A stretch of DNA of 64,000 bases, taken from contig ML133496.1 in the NCBI GenBank assembly GCA_003864495.1, forward strand, positions 1,542,820 through 1,606,819, given 5' to 3'. Shown here one piece after another: positions 47,016 to 60,598 of this stretch; the stretch's first letter is position 1; every line of letters starts with the position of its first letter. The notes beneath the pieces were generated by a model. The model saw only the letters and a program-made list of their open reading frames with translations, did no database searches and was not told the DNA's origin. The position numbers were made by a program, and so were the translations under genes. Origin of the DNA: Nemopilema nomurai (taxonomy: Eukaryota; Cnidaria; Scyphozoa; Rhizostomeae; Rhizostomatidae).

Positions 47016-50000
47016 CTTGCAAAGCGATTCAAATCAAGAACACAAATGAATAAACGAAAACTTTGATATTCTGCACACTTACAGGGAAATTTCTTCACAA
47101 TCCTTTCTTGTTCATTACTCCTGCATCACTCTGCACGACTGTTATCATGACAGAGTCAAATCAGATCACGTGACACCCATCAATAACAATTTTGTCAGGG
47201 GGGAGGGCTATCAAAAATGTACTATTTCATCTTAATAAGACAATTGTGGCCTTGGTCAATTGTAAAATTAAGTTCAAAATGACAAAACGACACAATGAAG
47301 CAAGTGCATGAAAGCTCCTTAAAACATGATTAGAAAATTGTAATATAATTAATAGTTTCCATCTAATTGTGCGAGAATTTATGACTAATTCACGAAAAGT
47401 TTTTTGAGGTTATTAACTCCACCAGTGTCAGAAATTCAAGATTCCCTTTTACCACAAAAAAGCGCCCAGCCTACGAGAAATATTTTTGGACGATAAAATT
47501 CAAGCTAAAACATCTGTTTGTTATTTGTGGTGAAAAAACCACAAACTTTGAATAAACGAGTTTATCTGCAAGCTCTCCATCTTATCTCTTGACTTCAAAA
47601 TAAATTTAAAACACTATCTGTCTACCGAAAGGCCTTTTTTATTATGAAAGTTAAATAACGGGGGATGTGAACTTTCTCTTCTAGACAGAGCCAAGCGAAG
47701 GTTTCCTAACGCGTTGTTTTGCCATTCTGCGAATTGAATCTTAGGAACTGGAAGTTGCCAATGTATATATTTATTTTCATAACAATGGTAGAGGAAGAAT
47801 ATTTAAGAGCCGTAACATACAGGAAACAATATTTTTTTTAGCCGACGTCGTTTTCAACGACGAAGTAATTCTCGGTAGTAGCCATGCTTTCATGGCCTCA
47901 TCTGGATGCTGCTGTGAAGTTTATAACTTGAAGTCGAACAACAAAAGAAAGTCAATAACATTGTGTCACCAACGCAAGAGAAAGGACCCAGTGACTCTAT
48001 GATGTTGTAACAAGACATGGAAGGCATCATTTTAAAATGGCACCCTCAAACGTGATAAGTCCGAGGTAAAAATTTCTAGTTCTACAGCATAGTTTGGGCT
48101 GTTTTGTTGAAGTAAGTTTGCTAGCTCTGAGGGTAATGAATGAATCTGTTTTATAAACAATTTGGATCGTTTGATCAATACGTTTTTATTACATACCTTT
48201 GCTCCACAAAGGACTTTTAATTACCGGATGTCGTATGCTCAAAACTCGTTACACATTTTTTTGCTTTTGTGCAATGCTTAATTACAAAATATATTTCTAA
48301 CTTTTCTTTGCACTGTCATTGCAGCTTTGCGACTGACAGTTTTTGTCCTTACCAGCACCTTAAAATCCCTGGTGATCGATAGCTGTTTCTTCCAAATGCT
48401 TGATATGATACGTATAAAACTTTCATTGTATAATCGTGGATTCTGATTCTATTGTTTAAGAGCAATTAGCTATTATTCTATTTCTAATATTTAGCTTCGA
48501 ACTGATAATGAATATAGACAAGAAGCTTTGAATCAGTGGCCCGATTAGCTCTAGAACACACTGTTTCAAGAATCTGCCATGAAACGGTGTCTGTATGTTT
48601 TGAAGTGATCTGCTTGGCTTTCTTCCCCATTTCACCGGCAACAGCATGGAATTGCAAAGCATTTTAGGCCAATTTTGATTTGAAAATATTGATTTTAGCT
48701 GAAGAAATTGGGGCATAAAAAGAGTCAGCATGATGCAATTTGATTTTTGCTGAAACATAACAACGTTTCGAGAGATATCGGATCCTATCATCCTCTCATG
48801 CATCGTAAGTTTCTTGCATTACTGGTGCATGTTTCCATGGCTGCAGCATGCCACGAGGAACGAAATCAACTTGCAATGACACATCCAGAGCGAGCGGAGA
48901 AGAGGGCAATCTAATGACGAATCATGTGCAATTTATTAAGTTGATTGATTGGCCAAACGGAATCCCACCCGTCTAGAGAATGAAAGAAGTAGGGATTTGG
49001 AACTAGCTACTAGGGAATTTGGGGATAATTGCTGGGCAGATTCAATCTCGAGATAGGGGTCCGTTGCAAAAGGTTGCGAAAAAGTTTTTAGAAAATTCTC
49101 CCGTGAGCTATTGAGGTGTAGACGATCAGTCTGTGACTAAGCAATTTCAAACCACAACAAATCTTGTTACATGGAAAGTTTGAAAGAGGCTCAATTTTAT
49201 CAGTAGGTCATATATCAAGGGTGTGTAGGTCATAATGAAATATGTCTATTGTAAGATGGTGGACCGAAAAAATGGGGTCAAACTTTGATATAAAAGATAA
49301 TGTGAAGAAAAAATGGGTGAAAAGGTACACTTTGCAAAAAGTGGGGGACACGATGTAAGATCTTTGACATGGTCCTATAAATGTAGAAGAAGGAATATAT
49401 TCAAGAGGATTTCTTGTGATTTCTTGCAAATTCACCCTCTCACTTAATTTCGGCCCTGCTACTCACCATGCATAAAGTGATAATACACCCTGTATCTCGA
49501 CCCCCTTTTTATGTAATTATTAAGTTATCCACCCACTAAAACTAATTTACCGTTATTACTTAAATCTTATGCGAAGTCAATACTCTTTCTTCGCGATTCA
49601 ATTTCAATAATTGAATCCGAATTTACCCCCTGACTCAACCACAGACAGTAATAGTAAAGACCAAACGGCTTTGTTCTGTAGAGTTTTTTGACAAGAAATC
49701 CCAAGCGTTGATGGCAAATATGCAGCATATATCCACCGATAAATACTGCCATCCTTGATAAAGAAGCCGTTTATGTGCAGAGAAGAAAAGACGGTTTCTT
49801 TGCACCAGATGAAGCAGACAGCTCCATAGAAATCTGGCTATAGGCGAGAGCACACGGGAGCGTAGAAATGGTGCGGCTGCAAAGGAAAAGTGGATTAAAA
49901 TACTTTCTAATTTTCATAGATTTATAGCCAGGATTAAAACCGGCTAACTGAATCCAGATCTTGAACTAATGAATTCTGTGCTTTCTTTTCTGATCTCTTA

Positions 50001-52834
50001 GGAGAATTAAGGAATTGGGTAAAGGAAACAGGCCTCTGCTACCAACAATACGTACCACATCCCGGCAGGGCGATACGAACCATCAGAAACCGAGCTTCAA
50101 TCATTGTTGGACTGTTCAACGACACATGAATCATATGATCAGCTAATCAAGGGTGGTCGAGTGAATCACTAAAGTAATCCCATCTCCACGATCCAGGTAA
50201 TTAATTATCCCAAGATAAAATGTTCTTGTAACAGATCTTGAATTTGTGATAAACTTTTCTTTTTTGTCTTCATTTTGTCACGTTCGTTCTAATCATATCG
50301 ACGATAATGATCGACGGGCAATTATAATAAGCAAAATAATTAAGATGATCGCGATCACTGTAATCATGATTACCATGATAATTGAGAAATCATCCCAATC
50401 GTGTTGACAATCATTACACTGATATCGTCGATCACATCAATCATAACGACGATCACTACAATCACAATAACAATAACGGTTGTAACTGCAATCACGAGCG
50501 TGTTGAGCTTACAGATGATAAAGTTACCCAAACAGTGAAGCAAACCTTATTTGGTACAAGAACTAAGACACACAGCAGGAAGTTGATCCATTAGCAAATT
50601 TTACCATAGTCAAGTAATGGCAGGTTTTGCCCAACATACTCGTTTTTACAAAGAAATTTACCCCTGAAAATAAAACAAAACATAAGACGAGATCTTCGCT
50701 TTGAAGCAGGGCATTGGGTTTGAAGGCGCCAAAGTGACAGCAAGATTGCAGCTCCACATGGCTCGTGCTTGGCTCCTCTGATTTTTATTCTCATTCTTTT
50801 AAAAAAACTACAATGTGTGATTACAGAATAATCAAGCAATGCTTCAAAGATTTGCTTTTGGGTGCCCCACTTTTCAGAGCTTACTGTCTGTAAGATGACG
50901 TCATTGAGTAGAGAAGAGACAGATGGCGAGTTCGCTGACCGTTATTGTGAGAAGACGCACCAGCATGACTGTGTTGGCACTTATGAGTATTTATGGCACT
51001 GCTGGCATTGGTGTGCAACATCTGGTACTCAATGCCTCCAGGTGGCTCGTTACTGGAGACTGCTTCAAGAAATTTGAAATTCTATTCGAGCATTCTAATA
51101 CAGCAGCACAAAATGTCCTTATATGTGGGCAATCAATCTATGAGTTGCAGACTGTTTGAAAAACGCCATCAGTTTCAACACAACAAAAGCTGGCCTGCCC
51201 TCGAGTATTATGCTGCTTATTTTTAGGTTAATAACAAAAGATATTAACCAGATCGCAATGAAGTCTCCAATGATGCTCTTTTAGAACTTTGTGTCAAAGC
51301 CTAAGAACTCCTGACAACTGGATTTAGCAAATGTTCCCACTTTGATGCTTCATAGTGGTTGGAGCTGAAAAAAGAAAGCCTGAATTGGCGCAATTTTGAA
51401 TAATCATCTCAAATCAGCATAAATTCTATCTAGACTAAACTGTATCAGTTACTAAGAGGCTAAGTGGAAGCAGTGAAACATAAAGCTACATTTTAATTTG
51501 CTGGTTTCCTTTGAACAAGTAACAGCTTTTCTCTGTTCATGAAACTTTAATATGGCGCATGGAGAACGGTCTTCTGTAGCGTTAAATAGACTTCAAACGC
51601 GGCCATAATTCACGCTTAAATTCAAATAACTCTGTATTTATTTTTCAAGGCAAAATCAAGAGTGCCGTGCATACATGCAACATTAAATAATTTGGACTGA
51701 ATCCTTTCAAGCTAAATGTCAATCGAAATTGAAAATATGAATGAACTTATCGGCATAAATTTACCAAAAGTCACCTAGAAAATACAAGCAGCCACACACA
51801 CATTCTTTCATTGAATCATATTTACATTAGGTTTAAGATCTTAGCAGCTACTATATAGAATAGAACATGCCACACCTACAGAAAAAGTACAACACCGAGA
51901 CTTATCCACACTAAGCCTAACAAAGCGAGTATCTGCTGCATTGCGACGTGTGATAACAGTCTTTTGGATAAAAAACAGCACGAGTGGGCGTTGAGTAGAG
52001 GAGAGCGACATCTAAGCCTCGCAACACTGTAGCAATTACGTCAGGAGAACGAGGCTGCACAGCGAATGACACCGACAACTTGTGTAGTCTTGACGAAACG
52101 CAAAGAACGCAAACCAGGCCTGAATGATCTTAGTGCCACACCCAGTTCTGCAAAGCCACCGCTAGACAACGTATTCATACAAGGCTGTGCATAATGCAAT
52201 TTCTGATTCAATAAAAGGAAGTACTCTAGCAGTAGTGTTTTGTTCGGCATATGTTACATAATTCCAAATTATTGAGATTAAGTCTCATTGATATTTATGT
52301 GCATGCGGCCACCGTGAAATTTATTTACAGTGTACGCATGGCCTAAATCGCCTGAATGGTTAGGTGAGTGGGTGTAGACTGACTAACACGTGTTGTTCGA
52401 ACTGAGATTTCCGAACGACTGATAACAAAAAACTGCAACTGTGTAACAATATGCAGCACATGTGATTTCTTTTAGCTATACTGCAAATTGGAAGGGGGCT
52501 TCCCTCCATTAATGGGGAACCGAGGCTTGATTGAGACGGGGAAAACTCTGTGTAATAGGCGACAGGGTTTCTTACTAAGAATCAAAGAGAGTGCGGAAAA
52601 ATACTATAAGGGTCTGCATATAAAGAATTCGATGCAGCCAGCCAGTGGTGTGGGCGAAACCCAGGCTCCAAAAGAAAAGGCCAAATGAAAAACAGAATAA
52701 AAATATTTCGGGACAAATTTTCGCAAATTTTAGAGAATAAAAAGATTAGAGGCATGCTAATGCTGTCCACCAACCATCTTCGTCTGCCAAGTCACGTGGT
52801 AATTCGAACGGCAATCCATACTTTTGATAATCGG
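47016..52834. other. Intergenic region without recognised gene
   Basis: Between the acidic-protein gene start and the 3' end of the EEP gene. It holds an ATCAT/GATCA-rich low-complexity stretch at 50285-50490 and a short perfect hairpin near 47847-47863 (CGTCGTT/AACGACG). Frames at 48456-48803 (minus) and 50862-51226 (plus) are open but show no family text. The right part should include the EEP 3' UTR. Confidence 0.55.
50285..50490. repeat. ATCAT/GATCA-rich low-complexity stretch
   Basis: Degenerate units such as AATCATAACGACGATCACT. It shares words (AATCATTAC, AATCATAACGA) with the minisatellite at 14122, but with no fixed period. Confidence 0.65.
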
Positions 52835-55800
52835 CTAACTGAATCTAAACTTGGCCTTTAACATCAGGTGATCGGACGGAAAGTGTTTTGAAGGCCCGCC
52901 GGGGGAGTACTCTTCCGGCGTAACGGTAGCCAGAACGGCACAAGGCGTTACACCTTCCGAATAGAAGATGTAATCTAAGGTTCCCCCGTGTTTGCCATCG
53001 TTGCTTGTCGAGGCTGGCTCGTGGCCCTGGAGAGGACAAAAGTCGGAGATGTCGAATTGAAACCCTTATTCTATTGTCGCTGGGATTAAAATGTTGTTAA
53101 TTAGACAGGATAGGGCATGTAAAAAATGCTAGGATCTGGAGGATGCTCAGAAACATTGTCACTACCCTGATCTTTGACAAAGTAAACAGCTCAGTTCATA
53201 GGTAAGAATTTTTTCTTCGTAGGTATCTCGCCGCTTCAGGTACATAACGCCTCGTGCAGTCGCAACTAGCCACGAAGAATGTCAGTAGATTGAACACCCC
53301 AAAAATATTCTTACCTGCACTTCTTTGTATGCGCTCCACAGCTTCAATTCGTGTGCAAAACTATTATTGAAGATAAAAGCAGCTGAATCGCTGCGACAAT
53401 CTTTCTCCTAGGATGATAAATAGAGTGATTTATATTAGGAAACGTTACTTCCTAGCAAATACATTGACAATATTTTGGCTTATTCCGGAGTTGTTTAGAC
53501 AATATTTGTTTATTGTACTTGAAAAAAGAATATGCTTAGTACGATTACTTCCACTTATTTGCACTTGACATATCAATTAATACCTTTTCTTCTGACATGC
53601 CTTTGTTTTCGTTGATGATGTAATATGTTCTTTTAAGGCGCTCGATCTCATCTGAAGTCAGTTGCCCATTTACAACGACTTTGTATCCATAATGAGTAGG
53701 CTCTGTGTTAAAATCACCACAGTAAATAACTGGTGGCCCTGCTATCAAAGAGCTGTCTTCGACACTCATTTTATTCCTGTACTTCCCAGCAGCCTTTGCA
53801 AGCAGACAAGTCTGCAACGTTGCAATATCTGGGCTCGTGAATTCGTAGAAAGCATGGAAGTTACCTGAACGTGATATACAGTTTGTGTAATGAACATGTA
53901 TCTTTAGAGGTCACAAGGTCACCAAAAAGGCCAAAGTTCAAGCAGAGCTGAGCAATGCATTAAAGTGTGGGACAGCATAGAGCTTTAAACGCAAAGCTTC
54001 GAAGCGTGTAGTTATGCAGGATGGGCATAACTGACAACAATATGGAAACTAACATGCAATTCACAGCTAATTGTTGGGTGTTAAAATGAGAATAAAACGA
54101 CCATTGCAAGCAGGTTGCACATCATTTTGTAAGGTGGTTCAGGGTAGAGTAAGTAGAGTCAAATTGGCAGGACAACTTAAAAGTAAGTATAACAGTCAAA
54201 ACATGAAAAGATTGATGGAAGAAGGCTAACACTTGAACAAAAAGCAAAGTCCTTCGTTGGGCGCCATTATCAAAATAAACTGAGAGAACTTACAGACGAT
54301 TAGCTTGTTTCCAGTCGCAAGATGACGTAGAACAGTAAGAAGCCCAACACTGTCTCTTTCTAAATGACGTACACTGGTGTTGCTAGTGCCCAGACTCGTT
54401 GCCTCTTTATACATGAGGTCATTCAACGAATAGATGCACGATGCTTCCATTGCAAATTTGTCTTTGTCAACAGCAGTAAGGACACCTTCTAGCGTGCCTT
54501 TTTCTTTCAATGCAAATGTGACGTGGTAACCAAGGTTTTCGAGTTCAGCTTTGAAAACCTCATCGTAGTACCAATTATCAACTTCTTGGAAACAGATGAC
54601 GTCAGCAGATATGGATTGTAGCTAAAATGGAGACAAAGATTGCTCTGTGGTACATTCAAAGTCTATTGGTAAAATAAAGAGCCTGACGATTTAAACTTTA
54701 CTTCAATGCTTACAACATTCTTTCGCATAATATTTTATGAACGTAAAACCATTTATAAAGCAGGTTTTCAGGACAACTTTTGATTTTGCATTGCACACCT
54801 GACGGATTCCTCAAAGCGGAAAAATGCGCCGAGGCAAAATGGTTATGCAACATTCTCCAAATCATAATTTCTCTAACTTTCAAGCATTCTACTAAAGTAC
54901 TCTGTTCTATTTTTCAATAAAATATATCGATAGCCTTACCCTCACTTTTGCAATTCCCGATCTTTAATTTGGTTTTAAAAGAGTACCATGTAATGCCATA
55001 TAGCCAATATGCTGGGAACTTATGGTGTTACTTCCCTCCTCATTATCCATTATTAAAATTCTTAATCGTTTCAAAGCTACCTGCTCTGTTGGAGCTGACT
55101 GTTGGCACAAGGTAAGTTCTCTTGAAATTTGCAGCTGCTTCAAATTTGTAGATGCACCTTGAAACATTTATAAATTCTGCATCTATTTAGCTTTATTTTC
55201 AATTAAAGAAATAAAGCTCCGTTCGTGAAACGCTTAAATGTTGAAAAAGTTTTCGAAGCTTTTGTGGGTGAGAAAAATTTTGTTCAACATAGCTGAATCA
55301 AAACCAATGAACCTTGAATACTACAGGAAATAGTATAAATGTCATTGAGAACGTGTAATGGCTTTAATGTAAAAAAAGATCTCCGAGTTTTCGTATAAAA
55401 TGTACAAATGAAAATAAGCAATTGACAAGACAAGGTGATTTTATAGGAACTAAATTGAAATCTCTCGTCAGCCAATTGTTGTAAACATTTTAGGAGATTC
55501 CTCTAACATCCTTCAGTAACTTATTTTAGTAGTGTTTTATTTTAGACCAAAGTTTATAGAAATGAGATTTCTATGAACTATGTTTAGATACTCTAAACAG
55601 AACTTTGTGAAAATAAAGAGAAAAATGAGTTTACGCAACTAATCGGACAATAGAACTACTACCATTACGAGATTCGCTAAAATCAATTTTTCTTTGTTTA
55701 CCTTACAATTCAAGTATTTTTTTACTTTTTATAACTATTTTGTTTTATTCCTCACTATTAAATAGTGTACTATTGTGATCGATCATGATTCACTGATCTG

Positions 55801-56068
55801 GTTATGGCACTGACGCACAACACTTTAGACACATAAAGCCACTCACTTCCTCCATTAACAGCAGATGTCGCTTGGAGCTTTTGCCAAGCTTTGCCTTGTA
55901 AAGGTGTTCTGCTTCACAAAATTTGTATAAAGCATCGCCCGGCAAATCGTCATCACATCGGACAGGAATATGAAAATCTGCCAAGATATTGTAAGTGGCA
56001 ATAGAAAAGTCCTCCTTCTTGTCACCTTTCCAAACCTCTTTTCTGTTTGTTATCAGTTTTGTGCTCAT
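52835..56068 (-). CDS. EEP-family exonuclease/phosphodiesterase (CCR4/nocturnin/Angel/PDE12-like)
   Basis: Five exons in consistent phase: 55847-56068, 54294-54621, 53584-53864, 53315-53407 and 52835-53026 (stop TAG). The protein is about 360 residues from MSTKL. The complete metal-dependent fold motifs appear in order: FSIATYNILADF (Asn), ADVICFQEVDNWYYDEV (metal-binding Glu), LIVCNFHAFY, PPVIYCGDFNTEPTHYGYK (Asp and Asn), GGTLDYIFYSEG and HFPSDHLMLKAKF (Asp-His). In this superfamily these residues bind magnesium and cleave phosphodiesters. Relatives are 3'-5' deadenylases, the NADP(H) phosphatase nocturnin, or 2',5'-phosphodiesterase, so the substrate cannot be fixed by eye. The leucine-rich repeats of true CCR4 are not seen. 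The N-terminus is uncertain because an upstream exon joins in phase (see next entry). Localisation is unknown. Confidence 0.88.
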
Positions 56069-56408
56069 CCCTACAAATCGATCACTAAATTATCAAAAGA
56101 GCAGAGAAGTTAACATTTAGTCCGACAGGAAAAAGCAAAAATCTGCCCCATCCCCTAGGCCTATTGAATAATCAGATCCGACACCAGTACAATAAGAAAC
56201 TGAATTCACCTTTTATTAGAAACTTCTATGACATATTAAATCGTAATCCTGGGCGGAAATTCCTTCGATCTTATGAGGAAATCAGCAAACATTTGTTGAA
56301 GCAAGTTGTTAACAACTCCAGCCCATATGATTTAGTTGCTTGCACGGGCCAAGCCAAGGGGTGGAGGAGACAAAGATTTCATTCAAGGCACGTTGTGAAT
56401 TTTTTCAC

Positions 56409-56628
56409 CAAGATAATTTAGTCCTGGCATTATACTTCTTTTACACGTCTCCACGGGGGTTAATTCAGCCTCTATTTTCTCTTCAATAGGAAGAATTTCC
56501 TCGCACATTTTGCATCTAAGTGGGTGATGGAGAGCCGCATCCTTAGAAAATCGAAATATGTCTAGATAATTTGAGATTTGACGCATGACAATCATAGAGA
56601 ATCCGCCAAGGTCGATCAAAGTATTGTC
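56409..56628 (-). CDS. Probable upstream coding exon of the EEP gene
   Basis: An open stretch with text DNTLIDLGGFSMIVMRQISN and, further on, LRCKMCEEILPIEE and MPGLNYLG. It ends at donor G|GTGAAA in phase 1. The next EEP exon has an acceptor TTTGTAG|GG just before its ATG, and the joined codon G+GG is open, so the MSTKL methionine may be internal. An acceptor (TTCAGACAG) lies at 56629-56636. No domain is recognised, and a single CxxC pair is visible. If real, the first exon lies further right and was not found. The alternative is that MSTKL is the start and this frame is chance. Confidence 0.45.
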
Positions 56629-56679
56629 CTGTCTGAAAATAGGACTCCTTGCTCCCTTGGTCGCCGTCCCTGTTCAATT

Positions 56680-57070
56680 AGACGTACACACTCTTTCTAC
56701 GAGAATGCCTAATTTTTGGCCGAGCCTAAATATTCTTAAAAATTTTTACCTTTAGCCTAAGATTATTATTAGATTGTTCTTGCCCAGCATAAGGTGTAGA
56801 CTCACCCTACGATTAAAGAAAAAAAGAAAAACTTTTTCAAAGCGTTGCTTCATCACAATTTACTCGCAGAGCGGCTGAATGCAATTTTATATGCAAAATT
56901 TATCGTTACAAGATGACAGTTGTTTTGTTTTAGGAGAAAACTCAGATTAAGGAGAAATTTTAGTGTTGATGATGCTTAAGACTGGTGTTATTCATGAATT
57001 ATTATTAAATCTTAGCAATTTTGAGGCTCGATATTCTAATTGTCTTTATTCTCATAGAGAAGTGTGTATT
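56680..57070. repeat. Dispersed repeat family 2, copy 2
   Basis: Same orientation as copy 1, shorter by about 90 bp. Blocks TTTTTGGCCGAGCCTAAATA, TAGCCTAAGATTATTATTAG, AGCGGCTGAATGCAATTT and ACTCAGATTAAGGAGAAATT match copy 1. The right end ATTTTGAGGCTCGATATTCT and TCTCATAGAG is the inverse of the left end (CTACGAGAAT, CGAGCCTAAA). Confidence 0.65.
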
Positions 57071-57503
57071 GCCCAAATCGACACACACCGCCATCTTGAT
57101 TTTCCTCAAGTGGACAATTTCGTGCGCACGCACGCTGTTTCGTGACATCCCTCCCATTCATAAAATGGCCATTGTCACGCGACATCCATAGTGTACGCGA
57201 CATGCATATTTTCACAACCATAGTGTACACGGATGCTTCACAATACTATCGAAAGCTTCCCTCCTATTTGGTAACTTTTCAAAACTAACTGAGTTTATAC
57301 ACATTCTCCAATACTCAAATACTGAAAAGTACATATAACTAAAGCGGTTTTAAAAGCCATGTGCGCTTGAATCCCAGCTGCACGTTTCGATCAGTATTGT
57401 TTATAAACACCGTAGATACAACTGAAGATGGCTTTTCGTTCACGATCATTGGAGACTTACTTGATCTCGGTAAAAGAGTCGATCGTGTAAGAGCTAAAAC
57501 TCG

Positions 57504-57758
57504 TTGCTAACTTCCTTACCTAACATGCTGCAAAACTTGCCTTTCCATCAGGGTGCGGAAACAGGACAAAGGTCAACAAACGAACTTAGGCCAATCTTTT
57601 CACAACAAAATGCAAACCAGGTAGAGCAAGATTCTAAATTCGATTGTGACGTATCCGGACACAGGCTTTCTTCGAGAAACGAGATGATAGGTCAAAATAT
57701 AAGAGTCACCAGGTCAGTCTTGGATAAGCTGCCATCAGAAAGAACCAAATCGACTTGA
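57504..57758 (+). other. Weak candidate ORF, 84 codons, no recognised function
   Basis: A plus-strand frame with Met at 57504 and another at 57525, of mixed polar composition (NELRPIFSQQNANQVEQDSK). A possible donor CCAG|GTCAGT lies inside at about 57715. It could be a first exon of an unknown gene or an alternative 5' exon of the gene starting at 60570, but nothing supports either beyond the open frame. Confidence 0.15.
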
Positions 57759-60554
57759 CTTGAAAACGGATCCCATGTTGTCAAAACCAAGCGACTGAAG
57801 GAACAGTGGAATGTTTCAACCGGACTCAAGTTGTGCTACAAGAGTGCAGGGTAGTGGTGGATTCAGATTATAGCAAAGATTGCACAAGCACAATGCGATG
57901 TTCTTTGACTTTCAAGTCCAAGTCAAGTTCAAGACCTTCAAGACCGAGGAATAGGACTCGCCTAAGGACTGTTTGCATACAGCTGCCATGGCAACAGCTG
58001 TCAACTAGTAGACGTCACAGAAGCAGATCTTAGAGACATCTTGCTTTCCTTTATGGAAACTCTCGATGGTCTTTAGCACGATAGCACACAAGTTTCAAAT
58101 TTCTCAGTTTTTTCGCGTTTCTTAAGAAGATAGTGCAAGATTTCTCTGTACTCATGAAACAGTCAAAAAGTAGAGAAATAGGAAAAAAGGAAGCACCAAA
58201 GCTCTCAGATCACTATACGGGCGATGGGGGATGTAGCAACGAGGGATGGTTCTGGGGTGTTGTTCGAGGTGTAAGGGGCTAGCATTTATAATACACTTTA
58301 GCTTGCTGACAAAGGCACCTTAAAAAGAGTTTGGGGTTGGAAAATGGGGAGCGAAATCAAGGCGTCAAAGAATTTCCACTCATGTTATTAGTGGCAAAAA
58401 TCTTGTCAGTTTTATTCATATTTTGAAAATAATGCAATAAACCAGATGGATATTGATTTCTTGGAACGATTAACGCTTTATTTTGATACCTGCAAGTCTT
58501 CCGACCGGGTTGAAAATTGAACTGAGTGATCCTACCCCTCCATTTAAAAGTACTCCAACTTTTTGAAAGAATAAATGTAAAGCATATAATAACATGGTGT
58601 TAAAATATCAAAGGATAGAACGACATTGATACAGTTTAAATCAGGGTTAAGCTACGATAGCATGGTGGCTTTAAGGATACTTGAGCAGTGTGTCGTTCTG
58701 CAAAGGGCCTAAACTTTTTGGGCCCCACATTATCGGCTAGGCCTTACGCTCACGCCGTCAGTTGAATCGACATCATTGTATCTTAAACTGTTTTGAATAG
58801 GTATCGCCCTTCACTCATCGTCGATGAAGGACATTACAGGGCCTTGGGAACAATCCCCGCCACAGAGTGTTTTAAAAGCGCCCTGTATAGAAGAGAAAGG
58901 TATCATCAGTTAGTTAGAATCTTACGTAGAAACAACCGTTGATGATGACTATGATAACGGTTAATAAACTTACTACGAGATGATTTGGGGTGGCGAAGAT
59001 TCCAAATTTGCTGTTCAGGTCTTTCAAAGGCTTCTTCAAATTGTCTCTTCTCCTCCAATTGATCTGGACTCTACCTTCGCTTATCTATTGGACAGCAGTG
59101 TCTGTCTTTACTTTCATAATAAGAACAAAGCATTAATTTCTATGCTTTGCAGGAATTCTTCGAGGCTGTCCTACTTTATTAAAGTGTTTCAATAACATCG
59201 TTTATAAACCTTTGTTTTTGTCCCGGCCATCCGTTTACCAGTAAATGAGCCCACCAAAAACCACCTAATAGAGCTACAAGCATGTTTAACCAAACTTCTG
59301 ACTCGGCAACAAGATAATGTTCGATCTTAAATATCTTAGGCCAGCAGATCTGCTTTTGCTGATAACAGGGCTTCCACCCTTCCACCACCATTCCAAATCC
59401 TAACCTAAAAATATTGAAACTGTTTCACTAGAAATATGATGAACTTCGATCCGCAGAAAAGAAACAACAGCCTATTAGAGAAGTAATTAATATATCGACA
59501 ATCACGTGAATTATTTAAAAAACCACCTCATGCTTTGTCAAATGAGTGGTTGATATCTTTATTTTATCCACCTGGCTAGTCCAGGAACTTTATTGAATAA
59601 AAATGTTGCTTCCCTCTTTCAAACCGTGCTGAAACTTGGCTTCGATTCTATTGCGCGTCCTCAAATCCGTGGAAATGTCAACCAGAACGAGGACTCATTT
59701 CTGAAGCGAGGTTCCGCTAATGTACCATGAAACAATTTAATTAAAATGAGTGACCTCCTTTGCAATAGTTGTTTTTCAATTTATTCAGTTTGCTTCCACT
59801 TCATTCTATTTGAAGGCAATGCCCGCAAAAGCAAGCGATTCTGCCAACAAATGACAAAATTATACCGACAAAACCTGAAAGTCCTGAAAACTTCTTAGGT
59901 TCAGGAGGTTTCAATAGACATTTTGTGAATCCTAGAGTTTCACCCGCCTCTCACGGTAGGAGAGTTTAAGATATGCAATTATGGCAACTGTAAATAAAAC
60001 GTTGTCTAAAAGGGTCAAAGCAAATTGCTCTTATTTGAACCAATATTCAGTTGTCTCATCATGATTCGACTATCATCTCTAAGGGTTTCAAGAATTAGTC
60101 AATAGAATTTCTCTCTTTAAACTGTAAACCAACGGTTACTTGACACGACAAAAAGACCCGTCATAAAACAAAGTGGACAGGGCTTTGTTTGAAAAAGTTT
60201 CAGTTGAAAGTGTTTAAAATTCGCCGACAAACCTATTGCAATCTTTAGCAAACATTTGACCTTATTCTAATATTTGGCTGAGACTAAAATTTTCTTTTAA
60301 TGCCCGAAGCACGTGATCGAAATATTGACAGAGTCATTCAGAATTTTTTTTGAAATGCAGCTTGGCTTTCATTGAATACCATGACTTTTATACAATGTTT
60401 TGATTGTAGGAAAGTCATTGTTTGGGTGTCACCTCGTTGGTGTCACTGCGATGCAAATCGCTTGCGACTAGAGTCTACATTGCCATGACGACCGCTTACT
60501 CCAACATGGCTGGCTAATAATGGAAGCCACCTTTAGCCTCTTGAAGCCGATCGG

Positions 60555-60598
60555 ATGAATAAATGAAGAATGTTCACATTTTTACCACCGATCGGTGA
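60555..60598 (+). promoter_or_regulatory. Two overlapping upstream ORFs before the plus-strand gene start
   Basis: ATG AAT AAA TGA begins at 60555. Its stop overlaps a second ATG at 60563, which runs for 11 codons and ends at 60598, inside the main coding start at 60570. If the transcript includes this leader, both would compete with the main ATG and could lower its translation. The transcript start is unknown. Confidence 0.35.

Larger units (their letters stand above)
56637..60554. other. Intergenic or 5' regions between two divergent genes
   Basis: The EEP gene reads left and the F-x-P gene reads right, so both promoters may lie here. It contains one copy of the second dispersed repeat family (56680-57070) and the weak ORF at 57504-57758. 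Nothing else was recognised, and the missing first exon of the EEP gene may be here. Confidence 0.5.

Noticed and set aside
48456..48803. Minus-strand 115-codon frame
   Set aside because: Composition is that of AT-rich non-coding DNA (many Ile, Leu, Ser, Asn). No motif was found, and no neighbouring exon joins in phase.
50862..51226. Overlapping plus-strand frames of 71-78 codons
   Set aside because: Three overlapping frames of similar length with no conserved text. Most likely chance.
59179..59391. Minus-strand frame with Trp-rich text considered as a first exon of the EEP gene
   Set aside because: No suitable donor in phase and no similarity to EEP N-termini that I recognise.
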